DNA of 64,000 nucleotides, taken from the NCBI GenBank assembly GCA_039602395.1, contig JBCNJP010000017.1:19500729-19564728 (forward strand), in the 5' to 3' direction. Source of the DNA: Deinandra increscens subsp. villosa. Lineage: Eukaryota > Streptophyta > Magnoliopsida > Asterales > Asteraceae. This document shows positions 35,840-45,503 of the stretch, piece after piece (within the stretch, counting starts at the first letter, position 1; each line of letters opens with the position of its first letter). Under the pieces are notes generated by a model, which was not told the origin of the DNA, did no database searches, and was given only the letters and a program-made list of their open reading frames with translations. The translations under genes and the position numbers were made by a program.

Positions 35840-35889
35840 TTTAGTATACTTTAATATTGCACTATCAAATACAATATAATTCTCTAGTT
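34541..35889 (+). mobile_element. Retroelement-derived sequence left of the nested stack
   Basis: No gene is supported. 34570-34700 looks like the 3' non-coding part of a gypsy element ('cacacgcaagtgcaccc', 'gtagtggtaagttgaccgag'). 35880-35902 reads 'taacttggtatca', the edge of a tRNA-Met-type primer site whose other half lies at 62950, so the bases just before 35890 should be the 3' end of an LTR. The LTR start was not located. Confidence 0.35.
35779..35836. repeat. (TA)n microsatellite
   Basis: About 28 TA/AT units with one C interruption near each edge. Similar shorter runs occur at about 37975-38010, 43205-43232 and 51877-51907. Confidence 0.95.
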
Positions 35890-35902
35890 TAACTTGGTAT
35901 CA
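35890..35902 (+). repeat. Left target-site copy of the RTE LINE
   Basis: 'taacttggtatca' here corresponds to 'taacttggtatta' at 62950-62962, with one mismatch. The LINE sequence starts directly after it. Confidence 0.7.
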
Positions 35903-36640
35903 GGTAGAGGCATTCCATGACAGAATATTGAGTTAGTTAAATATATGTATAGGGGTGTGAAAACGAGTGTTCAGGAACTAGTGGGGATTTGGCTTTCTTC
36001 TCTATCGACATTGGGCTTCACCAAGGTTCGGCGCTGAGCCCGTTTTTGTTCACTATTGTCATAGATGAATTATCTAAGTCAATACAGGAGACTATCCTGT
36101 GGTGCATGCTTTTCGCGGATGATATTGTGTTGGTGGCGAAAAAGAAGCAGGATTTGAAAGTGAGGCTGGAGGAATGACATGCTGCCTTAGAACAGAAAGG
36201 CTTACGTATCGACCGATCTAAGACTGAATACCTCCATTCTAACTTTTCAAGGACTAACCTAGGGTAGATGTTGACTTGACTATTGGAGGGGTACCGGTTT
36301 CACAAACTAATAAGTTCAAATATTTAGGCTCTGTTGTCTAGAGCGACGGGGACATTGACTGCGATGTGACACACCACGTTCAGGATGGGTGGTGTAAGTG
36401 GAAGGTTGCTTCTGGTGTCTTGTGCGATAAAAGGTTTCTTGAGAAATTAAAGGGAAAAATTTATAGGGTGGCGATTCGTCCGGCTTTGTTGTCGGCACTG
36501 AATGTTGGGCAATTAAGAAAACTTGGGAGCGAAAGGTGGAGACAGCTGAGATGAGGATGCTCAAGTGGATGTGTGGCCACATGAGGTTGGATTGAATTCG
36601 GAATAAGGTTTTTAGAGGTAAACTAGGGTTAGCACGTATC
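35903..36640 (+). mobile_element. RTE-type LINE, left part (5'-truncated reverse transcriptase)
   Basis: It opens inside reverse transcriptase (EAFHDRIL), followed by the palm core GLHQGSALSPFLF (about 36010), the catalytic FADD (about 36112) and LVAKKK. Then come an LRIDRSKTEYL segment, FKYLGS (about 36318), and the RTE C-terminal pattern GWCKWKVASGVLCD, KGKIYRVAIRPALL and RMLKWMCGHMRLD. It breaks after RGKLGLARI at 36640 and resumes at 62361 with SISDKIREGRLRWFGHV. Several stops (e.g. 36175, 36265, 36592) and frame changes show it is dead. Confidence 0.88.
36636..36640 (+). repeat. Target duplication GTATC (left) of the gypsy solo LTR
   Basis: GTATC precedes TGTAACATCCC here and follows ...GGCGTCTCA at 62361-62365, 25.7 kb away. 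It also restores the RTE reading frame across the gap, a strong independent check. Confidence 0.85.
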
Positions 36641-36764
36641 TGTAACATCCCAACTTTTATGTTAACACAAAGGGAATACATATTTATATGTTATATATAT
36701 ATTATATATGAGTTATATGTATGCGTGCATAAAGATATATGTGCATATGTAGTTACAAAGTTAA
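36641..36764 (+). mobile_element. Gypsy solo LTR, segment 1
   Basis: This first 124 bp starts TGTAACATCCCAAC, as Tekay/Del-type chromovirus LTRs do, and is cut by the CACTA element at 36765. The LTR continues at 50888. Confidence 0.8.
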
Positions 36765-36779
36765 CACTACGTCAAAAAT

Positions 36780-37640
36780 TCACCTTTGGCCACGGAAAAA
36801 AACCGTGACCAAAGGTGTTTGGTCACGTTTTTTTTTTCCATTTCAATTGAAACCAAAAGTCCCGTTACCTTATGTATCCTACGGCCACGTTACAATATCA
36901 GTGGCTGAAGCCACCTAGAAGCGTGGCTAAAGGGTACCAATATTTGTTGTTGTAATCAAACAATTCTTTCGGAAAGCGTGGCCAAAGGGTCCCAACGGGC
37001 ACATGTGTTTGTTTAACGTGGCCTTTGGTATTATATGGTCACATATATTTGTGTTTTAGCCACATACATTATAAAAATACGTGGCCAAAGGGTTGCTGAA
37101 ATCATACATTTTGTCCGAGTACATGTGGCCAAAGGGTGGCAACGGCCACGTTAAAATATCAAAAGCGTGGCCTTTGGTATTATATGGTCACGTATATTTG
37201 TATTTAGCCACATATGTTATAAAAAACGTGGCCAAATGTGTTGCTGAAATTATAATTTGTGTCCCAATACGCGTGACCAAAGGGTGGCAACGGCCACGTT
37301 AAAATATAAATAGCGTGGCGTTTGGTATTATATGGTCACGTATATTTGTGTTTTAACCATATATGTTATAAAAAATGTGGCCAAATGGGTTGCTGAAATC
37401 ATACATTTTGTCCCAATACGCGTGGCCAAAGGGTGGCAAATGCCACATTCAAATATAAAAAGCGTGGCCTTTGGTATTATATGGTCACGTATATTTGTGT
37501 TTTAGCCACATATATTAAAAAAAAAGTTGCCAAAGGGTAGTTGAAATCAGATTTTTGTCCCAATACGCGTGGCCAAATGGTGGCAACGGTCACGTTAAAA
37601 TATAAAAAGTGTGGCATTTGGTATTATTTGTCTTTCATAT
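36780..37640. repeat. CACTA left subterminal array, about 148-bp tandem repeat
   Basis: The marker 'tttggtattatatggtca' recurs at about 37024, 37173, 37321 and 37470, with a degenerate copy near 37617, giving a 147-149-bp period. Each unit carries GTGGCCAAAGG and its inverse, the likely binding motif for the element's subterminal-binding protein by analogy with Spm TNPA sites. Confidence 0.9.
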
Positions 37641-37970
37641 ATATATATATATAATCAAGCAATTATAGATTCATCAAATTTCGTTTTTCATAATTATAAT
37701 TAATTAAACTGCATACAATTAATTAATTAAACTGCATATATATGTCTATGAGAAACCTTGAAATCATAATATAATTAATTATACATACATATACACTAAT
37801 CAAACTTTAATTGTTATGATAATTATAATTTGATCGGGTTAGTCTGGCTACTTGTAAGTTTTTTCATCATCGTCACGCTCTTCAAGTTGTTTGATGCTAC
37901 GTATTGTACCTTCGGCTTTGTTTTCACATTATTTACCTAGAGTAACAAAACATGACAAATAAAACCAATA

Positions 37971-38013
<43 letters not shown>

Positions 38014-38047
38014 GGTAAAGTTAATTAATTAATTAAAGTGCATACGA

Positions 38048-38570
38048 TTAATTAATTGGTTCTTCAAGTACTTTAATTTTATTATCAATGGAACAAACCT
38101 TTGATTTTAATTTCTTACCATAATCAGCATTGATCAGTTGGTCCTTCGGCCATGTAATAATATAGTTACTGCTTTTCTTCTCTGCAAGCTCCTTAATTGT
38201 TGTTATACCTTCTACCGGGTGTGGTAAAAATCCATGTTTCTTCGAAACCTCATAAATGGAAACTCTACGGCAATTAGAAGGTAGTGGAACTCCATGAATC
38301 ATCTCATCTGTTAATGCTGGCAATAATTTAGCCTTTGCCACGATGTTTCTTTTTTCCCCAAGGTGCAGGTCCACAGTTTTGCACCCATGATAAAAAATGA
38401 CATAATAATAATATTTATTATAGCATATATATTAACAATTAAAGTAAAAAAGTGAATAAATAAATTGTCAAATATACTAATATATATGCCTCTAATGAGA
38501 TTTCTGGGTCAACAGCAGCAGGAATTTCATCATTATTAGCAGGAGCAGGTTTTCTAATTTTGTAGGCCTC
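38048..38570 (-). pseudogene. CACTA-encoded fragment resembling DUF8039
   Basis: The frame from 38374 to 38048 and an upstream piece (about 38480-38570, EAYKIRKPAPANNDEIPAA) lie on the minus strand. The pattern C-x-LHLGEKRNIVAKAK, then HGVPLP, RVSIYEV, PHPVEGITTIKELAEKK and IITWPKDQL is the arrangement I associate with the DUF8039 domain in plant CACTA proteins: nucleotide-independent beta-rich, about 90 residues, ending in a WP motif. The tail (residues about 85-108) is Lys-rich. The gypsy LTR starts at 38579 and cuts the gene upstream. Function in transposition is unknown. Confidence 0.55.
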
Positions 38571-38578
38571 TTATTTTA

Positions 38579-41500
38579 TGTGACGCCACTCCCAGACTTG
38601 GCACCAGGAGGGGTCACTCATCGGATTTACTCATGAACACGTGGCATAACAGAGATAAGCAGCGGAAAATTTAAAACTTTTACTTATTATATAAGCCAAG
38701 TACGTAAAGTAATTGAGATAATTTACAATCTATCTATATAGCGACTAACTATATCCGTCTTTATTTATCTACAACTAGCCAGCATATTCATCAGCTTCCT
38801 CTATAGCTTGCCCGATCATTCTCTTATCATGAGGGCTCCGCCCTTGCTCCCAGACGTCTCACCTAAACCTGACATACATATGGTTTTGGGAAAAGGTCAG
38901 CTTACGCTGGTGAGTTCTACATTTTAAAAACGTTACCTCGTTTGTGAGGTTAAAACCTTTGTACCTGCAAAATCCCTTTTTACAACATTTATCAAGTATA
39001 ACACATAACAAGTTATACATAACATAACATCATAATCATACACGTTTCTCTAGAAAACATCTACCTCAATAACTTTTAACTCCTACGACCTGAATTCCAT
39101 ACACCTCTATATCTTCTAGTCTCAAATACTGCTCGGGTGACTTTATCGGAAGCCCCCAACCTCAGTACCGACAACCGCTCCATTTCATCTATACATTCCC
39201 GGTCTCGAATATTGCTCAGGTGACTTCATCTGGAAGCCCCCAACCTCAGCAACGACAACCGTCCTACATTCCATTCTTCCAGTTTCGAATACCGCTTAGG
39301 TGACTTCATCTGGAAGCCCCCAACCTCAGTATCGACCTCTGTTCACGTAACCTTAACTCTTTAGACGTTCCATTCTATCAAACATCTCCTTAACCACCAC
39401 AGTACTACTACCCGCCCTTAGTTAGATATCCAGGTGACTCACGTGTGCTAATAAACATGATAATGTACTCATATATTGCAATAACTGAACATCCCCCAAT
39501 TTACCTAGGTGTATGTATACAGGATGTACCAGCGGCGTATCCTCCACACTTTCGATATACCGGGTAACTATACTACCATGCTTGTATACAGGATGTACCA
39601 GCAGCGTATCCACCACATAATAATATAGCAAATGCATCACCTGTTCTCATATAATCATACATTCTCACTTGTACGTTTATTAACAAACCCTTATCATTTG
39701 GATACCTAGTTTCAAAGAAAATATAGCACATAACTCTAATAATCATTTCATATGCATTATTCTATCATCATCATTTCATATATAATACTAATACGTATAA
39801 CTATTCGTAAGCATCTTTATAACATAACACGTATCATTTCAAACAGTTCAGCAATTCATCAGTTAAGATAATCAAACTTTCAGATAAAAGCATTTAACTC
39901 AAAAACTTTTTAAGTAAACAGTTGAATATTGTATGTATATCAGCCCGAAAACATTAAAGCATTTAAAACATTTAAAAGTGGGTTCGCAGAACTCACCTTA
40001 TCTCTTTACTCGTTAAACTCGGACAGAACCTCCGACAGAATCCTTCGGTTAACCTAATTCGCGTATCGTATGCATTAACGCAAGGTTTAGCATTATAAAC
40101 ATATCCTATGTTAATTTATCTCTTACATTATCTTAATAATACCTAATTATTAAGGTTTACTTCTATTAAGGTCAAAATGACCAAAATGCCCTTATAGGCA
40201 AAATATATATTTTTAATTGATAATATGAAGACGCGCATTCCTATAAGCAAACGCTCACTCCGGGACCGCCCAGGGAGGTATGCCATTTCCCAGTTGGGAT
40301 TTATGCGACACCCACGCTATGCCAAAAACCGTAGTGTACAAGCGCCTACCCTTCCGGTCCGCACGAACTTCTAAAAATCCGATTAACTCGGTATCTTAGA
40401 TACTTTATCATTTATCCATTTTAACCCCATATATACTTATTCTATATATAAACATAGTTCCATACCAAAATTTAACTACCCATACCCTCCAGATTATTTT
40501 ATATTTAAATAATCATAATTCAAAACCCTAATTTCACATTTTTCTCGTTTTATTATCAAAACTAATTTTCTTTCCAAACCAACTTATCGTATCATTCATT
40601 ATAATAATTTATGATATACTTTAAAATAGCTAAGCTTAATTCAAAACCATTTGCTCAATTTGGGCAGAACAACGTTACGAAAACCCTAATTTTGACTCAT
40701 TAACAAAACCTTAACCAAACCTTTTCCAATTGTGAAATAAACTTAGGGCTTTCTTAAAACACATTAAATTAGGATTACTTACAAAAATTCAGACCCTGAT
40801 TCCTACCCGATCACCCGATTTGAGCAGAATAACCTCAAGAACCCTAAATATTACATCATTTTTAGAAAGCATACTTAGAAATCGAATTAGAAAAAACTGA
40901 AAGAGGTTATTGTTAAGCATACCAAATAAGGATTGAATGCAGAAATTCGGCTTCTAACTCTTCTCCGATTGCTCGTAATGCTCTGATGAAGTTCTGGCTC
41001 GTTTTTAGGGTTTTCGGGTTATAATTCGTGAATTGGCGAGTGTTTAAGGCCGAATTGATGGTCTATTTATACCAATGAAGGTCGCCTCTAGTCCCTCCAG
41101 GTGTTATGATGACTGGTTGCTCCAAAACTGACACGAATTCACGGAATCGTGGTCTCCAAGTTTGTCACCGTGGCCAATTTTAAGACCAGGTGCTGATGGC
41201 GGTCGATGCGGGCCGCATGTAACACCAACGAACCAGCATGTGGACCGCATGCTGTGCCCTCGCTTGATATTTTCAGATTTTACATATTTGGTCCCTGTGT
41301 TTTCGTTTTGTGCACTATAGCCCCTCGAACTTATATTCTTTTATCATTTTATGTATCAAAACCTTATGGGACATATTTATAACATTTTCTAAGGTTTCTA
41401 AGGCTCGGGATTCGTATGATAATATATATATACATATATATATATATATTTTTTCTTTATTATTTGCTAAATTACATTTTAGCCCCTCAAACTTTACAAT

Positions 41501-41945
41501 ACTTATCTTTTCATCTTATAAATCATATTAAAATATATTTCTACCATATTCTAAGCCTCGGGATACTTATAATAATTACAGATACGTATAATATCCGTAT
41601 ACGTTTATAACTTTACAATAATTACATTTTTAGTCCTTTTACTTTCCAGTTAACTATTAATACACGTATCTACACGTATATAATTATCAAATGATTCATG
41701 TATCATCATGTTATTCATATAAACATATATCCATCTCATATTTTACTTTCTTTTAATGTTTAACACATCCGTTTATGCATATTTTATCATGTTGGCCATC
41801 AAACACGTATTTCTAACACATGTAACTTATTGAAAGCATAACCTTACAATATTTATCAATTAAACTCACGTATTTATAATATAAACACGTATTTACTATG
41901 TATATCATGTATCTGTGAAAACTGAAAATTGGGGTGTTACAACTC
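38579..41945 (-). mobile_element. 3' LTR of a truncated gypsy (Tekay/Del-like) element
   Basis: On the minus strand it starts TGTAACACCCCAATTTTC at about 41941, directly after a polypurine tract AAGGGGGGTAGAG, and ends near GGCGTCACA at 38579. A TATAAATAG box is at 41063-41071 (minus). It belongs to the same LTR family as 36641-62360: shared blocks include 'cagcttacgctggtgagtt', the 'aagcgcctaccctt' zone near 40340, and 'gatgagtaaatccgatga' at the 3' end. About 40% of it is AT-rich spacer. Confidence 0.8.
39117..39340. repeat. Threefold LTR minisatellite (about 85-90 bp)
   Basis: 'ggaagcccccaacctcag' occurs at about 39146, 39230 and 39314, each preceded by 'gtgactt(t/c)atc'. It lies inside the gypsy LTR. 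Confidence 0.85.
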
Positions 41946-43030
41946 TACCCCCCTTAAACAGGGTTTCGTCTTCGAAACCTGTTCCATTCCCATCATAAAC
42001 TTTCATTCCCAACTCATCCACATAACATAACCATTCATAATTCGGTAACATTTACTTTCGCGTTTCTGCATCTACCCTAAGGAAAACGTAACCCTAAGCT
42101 GTCTATGGTAGCTTGTTTACGGGATCCTTTATATTCTTTCATATTTTCGGCTACTTTCTTGAACATACGTTCTAATGGTTCTAATGTCTAAGCATACTGC
42201 AGCAAGCAATGGCACACATAACGTACTAAAGCAAACGAATAACGATTATCTATGATTTCTAACTACTCGAATTACCTGACGAGGTCTGAGGATATCCTTC
42301 TATCATCTCCAACATACCATATGCCCTCGCAGGAGCCGTTCTTCGACCCGTAGTATTCCCCGGGATGGATCGAAGTGGGGTAGGGTTCAACACCAACTTA
42401 GGACAGTTTATCCTAAGGTGTCCCGCTTCCCCACATTCGTAACATTTCTTACGTTCTGGGCAATTGCCCGAGAAGTGACCTTCCTTTCCGCATGTATAAC
42501 ACCTAGACGTTCCCGACCTACATTCTCCGAAATGATTCTTATTGCATTTGTGGCACCTCGGCTTGTCGTCTTTTGAATTATGCTTCGCCTTCTTGTGATG
42601 ATTCCCGTTGTCCTTTCTCGAACTTGCTTAAGCTTCCGACTCCTTCCTCTTTGCTCCTTCCGGTTTACCATTTGCACCAAACATCTCGCTGTAAAGGTTG
42701 GAACTCAAATTCAATGTCGCCTTGAATGTATTTGGTTCAGTCGCCTTGATCAACACCCTAACTCTACTCGGAAATCCCTGCACGTAATGTTTCACCCTTT
42801 CAGCTTCGGGAGTGACTAAGGTAGGTAGCAGTCTCGCCATCGCGTTGAACTTTGAAGTGTATTCCCGGTGCGTCATGTTCCCAGCTTCTAACGTCAGAAA
42901 ACTCCTCTCTAGTTGCTCCAGCTCACCTTTAGGGCAGAAATCTTCTAAAACTAACTTCTTCAGATCGTTCCACTTCATTGCAGCAATGACTCCGTCTTCT
43001 TCAGTCTGTTTGATCATCCAAATAATAAAT
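41946..43030 (-). pseudogene. Gypsy gag fragment preceding the 3' LTR
   Basis: Reading from 43030 down to about 42264 on the minus strand: the C-terminal half of the gag capsid domain (motifs AAMKWNDLKKLVLEDFCP and EYTSKFNAMARLLP), then three zinc-knuckle-like units: CHKCNKNHFGEC, CYTCGKEGHFSGNC and CYECGEAGHLRINC. The last two fit CX2CX4HX4C. A single TAA near 42630 interrupts the frame between capsid and knuckles. Protease and pol are entirely missing: a non-coding 300 bp and the polypurine tract follow at once. The 5' LTR and capsid start are lost above 43030. Confidence 0.82.
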
Positions 43031-43200
43031 GTAAGGATGATTGGGTAAACATATATGTTCATAAATATAAATATCGGGGTGTAGTCAAAAGTGTGAAAAA
43101 TAAAACGTCAATATATATATTTATATGTCGTGTTGAAGTTTCAAGAGTTTAAAGAAAATCTTTAAAATGTACGCATGTGTATATGTACATGACAAGAAAT

Positions 43201-43237
<37 letters not shown>

Positions 43238-43449
43238 GTTTAAAACAAACTTTTATTAATTATAATGAGACTATAAAATTTTAGTTCATTTAAATTATAA
43301 TGTTTCAATAACATAAAAATTCAACGAGTATCCTAACGGGGTTTATGGAAACTTCACAGGTTAGGATTTATAGGCATGTGATGGTGGTTGTTGAGTTTTA
43401 GACCAAATGATGTTTGAATTCATCAAAAATAAATAAAACAACAAAAACA

Positions 43450-43516
43450 GGGGTCACGGGACTCGAACCCGTCCTGAAGCTTGCAACAAAGCGCTATAAC
43501 CATCGGGACAATGGCT
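43450..43516 (-). other. tRNA-like sequence A
   Basis: On the minus strand it has a near-perfect T-arm (ACGGG TTCGAGT CCCGT), an anticodon-type hairpin (GCTT...AAGC) and a box-A-like TGTCCCGATGG. The acceptor stem does not pair, so it is a tRNA-derived relic or SINE head and not a working tRNA. Confidence 0.55.
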
Positions 43517-43604
43517 TGTTTTTGTCTTGAATCCGCTGGCAAACCTCATATCTAATTAACACAATGGCTCCAGCGAGTTTAAGAAAGACAAATAACAAGA
43601 AAGC

Positions 43605-43677
43605 TGTGGTCGCAGGGGTTCGAACCCGAGACCTGTACGTCCAACACTGAAGCACTAACCAATTGCTCTACAGGCCT
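43605..43677 (-). other. tRNA-like sequence B
   Basis: On the minus strand a canonical box B GGTTCGAACCC and a box-A-like 'gagcaattggttagtgc' are spaced as in a tRNA, with a short anticodon-type hairpin (TGT...ACA). The acceptor ends do not pair. It is in the same orientation as module A, about 90 bp away. Confidence 0.55.
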
Positions 43678-44894
43678 AATCGTGTTATGAACTAGTACCC
43701 TAGATATATATATATCTTGCTAACCCGACCTCCCTTTCTTCCCTAAAACTCCGGTGGCCGGAGTTTTATTCCGGTCACCGGAAAATCGCGAAACTCGAAC
43801 CAAAGTGAAGGTAAATGTGAGACTTATATAGGGAAATAGTTACCTCGAATCAAAGATGAGTTTTGACGCGTTTTTGATGCCGAAACGAAACCGAAAACCT
43901 CGACCCGTACCACCCGATAATGCTCCGTTCCAAAAATTGTTGCTACGGGGTTGCTTGGCGGAGGGAGACGGCCAAAGTCGTGTGAGAATAGTGGTGAAAC
44001 GGTGCTAGATTGGCCGGAATCTCTGAGTTTGCCGGAAAAGGAAAAAAAATGAGAGAGAATGGAGAGAGTTCGAGAGAATGATTGTGTATGGTTCAAATGA
44101 GTTTTACAATCTCCTAATGATTAATTTGGAGTGACCGATCGACTCGAACATGTAGTAACCGATGAAATTGAAACTAGGTTTAAAGAGAAGTCGGTTACTG
44201 GAGAATTAACGTCGCTCGACCATTCTTCTAGGTTTAAGAATTAACTTTGATAAAATGGCAGAAATGGTCCCTCTCCATAATACCTAATGAGAGTCCAATA
44301 TTGAGAAATTACACAACGGTCCTTCCAGGTTTACTAATTAAGATAGAAGTTTAGAAAGTTACAGGTTAGGCCCCTCAGAATTAAAAACGTTTAACGAACA
44401 TTAGCGAGGTCTAACGAGGAGTAACTTGGCTACAATTATTCGAGTGTACGTCCCAACGTATTTAACGAACGAGGTTTTATTAAAAAATAACCTATATACC
44501 TTTCTCATAAAATCATAGTTATAACCCATAACTATATATTTTTAGATTTCTATAAAATCATAGAAATGTCTCATATAATTATGCGACACACCGTCACATA
44601 AAATCATAAAACGAGGTTCATATATATATATATACATATATACCACGTAATAATAAATATAATTGCCACATAAAATGACAAAACGTTTTCGTGAAATCAT
44701 AAAATATAATTTACATAAAATCATAAAATATAATTTACATAAAATCATAAAATATAATTATTCAAGTAAGTTAACCGACGTCTAGATTCATGTGCAAAGT
44801 TCGTGTAACTATTCTAGTTAACTGAGGTAACGGACGTTATCGAAATATAACACAAGTTATTAACGGGGTTAACCTGGGAAATTGCCGATTATCA

Positions 44895-45503
44895 CATCAT
44901 CCCCTTGTTAACGAATTTTCGTCCCGAAAATTGCTTTAAGTTGCTACGGTTTTTGTGGAAGGATAAGAAAATTTTTAGGGTTGCTACAACAATTGTTGAT
45001 CATCTTTGTTTTCGAGGATTAGGGTTTTTGTTCAACAAATTGATTTCATAAACAAAAATAGACAAACAAGTATATAACAAAAAGTGGATTTCATACTACT
45101 GATTCCAATTCCATACACAAAATTGTTTCATAATTTACATGTTCATTCCTAAAAAAATAAAAGACAGAGCAGTTGTGGGTTGAGGTTCATGGGAACCTAG
45201 ATTCCATCTCCTCCATGAACTCCAAATGCCTACTCATAGCTTCTTGCCTCTGTTGAACCAACATTTGAAGCCTAGCATTGGAGACGTGTATCTATTCTAC
45301 CAGAAAAGTTGCCATCTAGTATCTTGATGGACTTGGTGGTTCTATAAGTACTTGGTTAAGCAGGGCCAACCCGTCTAAGATACTCTGTCTCTCTGTCGTG
45401 ATAATCACCCGTACCGGTCCAGGGTAGCAATAATCTTTTTTTGCAAATAATTTTCAACTATTTATTTCAAGTTTACCATTTTGAGAAGGATTTGAGGGTT
45501 TTG
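44895..45503 (-). other. Short degraded coding remnant next to an LTR edge
   Basis: On the minus strand one frame from about 45411 to 45211 reads coherently apart from two stops (RQSILDGLALLNQVLIEPP ... NARLQMLVQQRQEAMSRHL) and ends with a stop. It is Gln- and Met-rich and helical, and could be the C-terminus of a retroelement or transposon protein. I do not recognise the family. The remainder is non-coding. Confidence 0.35.

Larger units (their letters stand above)
43066..44894 (-). mobile_element. LTR of another gypsy-like element, containing tRNA-like sequences
   Basis: On the minus strand 'ttcgttaacaaggggatgatg' shortened at both ends (a polypurine tract at about 44895-44909, preceded by GGACGAAAATT) meets TGATAATCGGC at 44894. 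This is the usual join of gypsy internal DNA to a 3' LTR. The LTR side runs to lower coordinates through sequence without ORFs. It holds two tRNA-like modules and a (TA)n tract. Its far end was not identified; 43066 is only where the neighbouring gag fragment begins. Confidence 0.5.

Noticed and set aside
36780..37640. CRISPR-like array because of regular spacing
   Set aside because: Units are contiguous diverged tandem repeats in a CACTA subterminal region of a eukaryotic genome, with no unique spacers.
43605..43677. Functional tRNA gene
   Set aside because: The acceptor stem does not pair and the D-arm is irregular, although box B is perfect. Listed as a tRNA-like relic.
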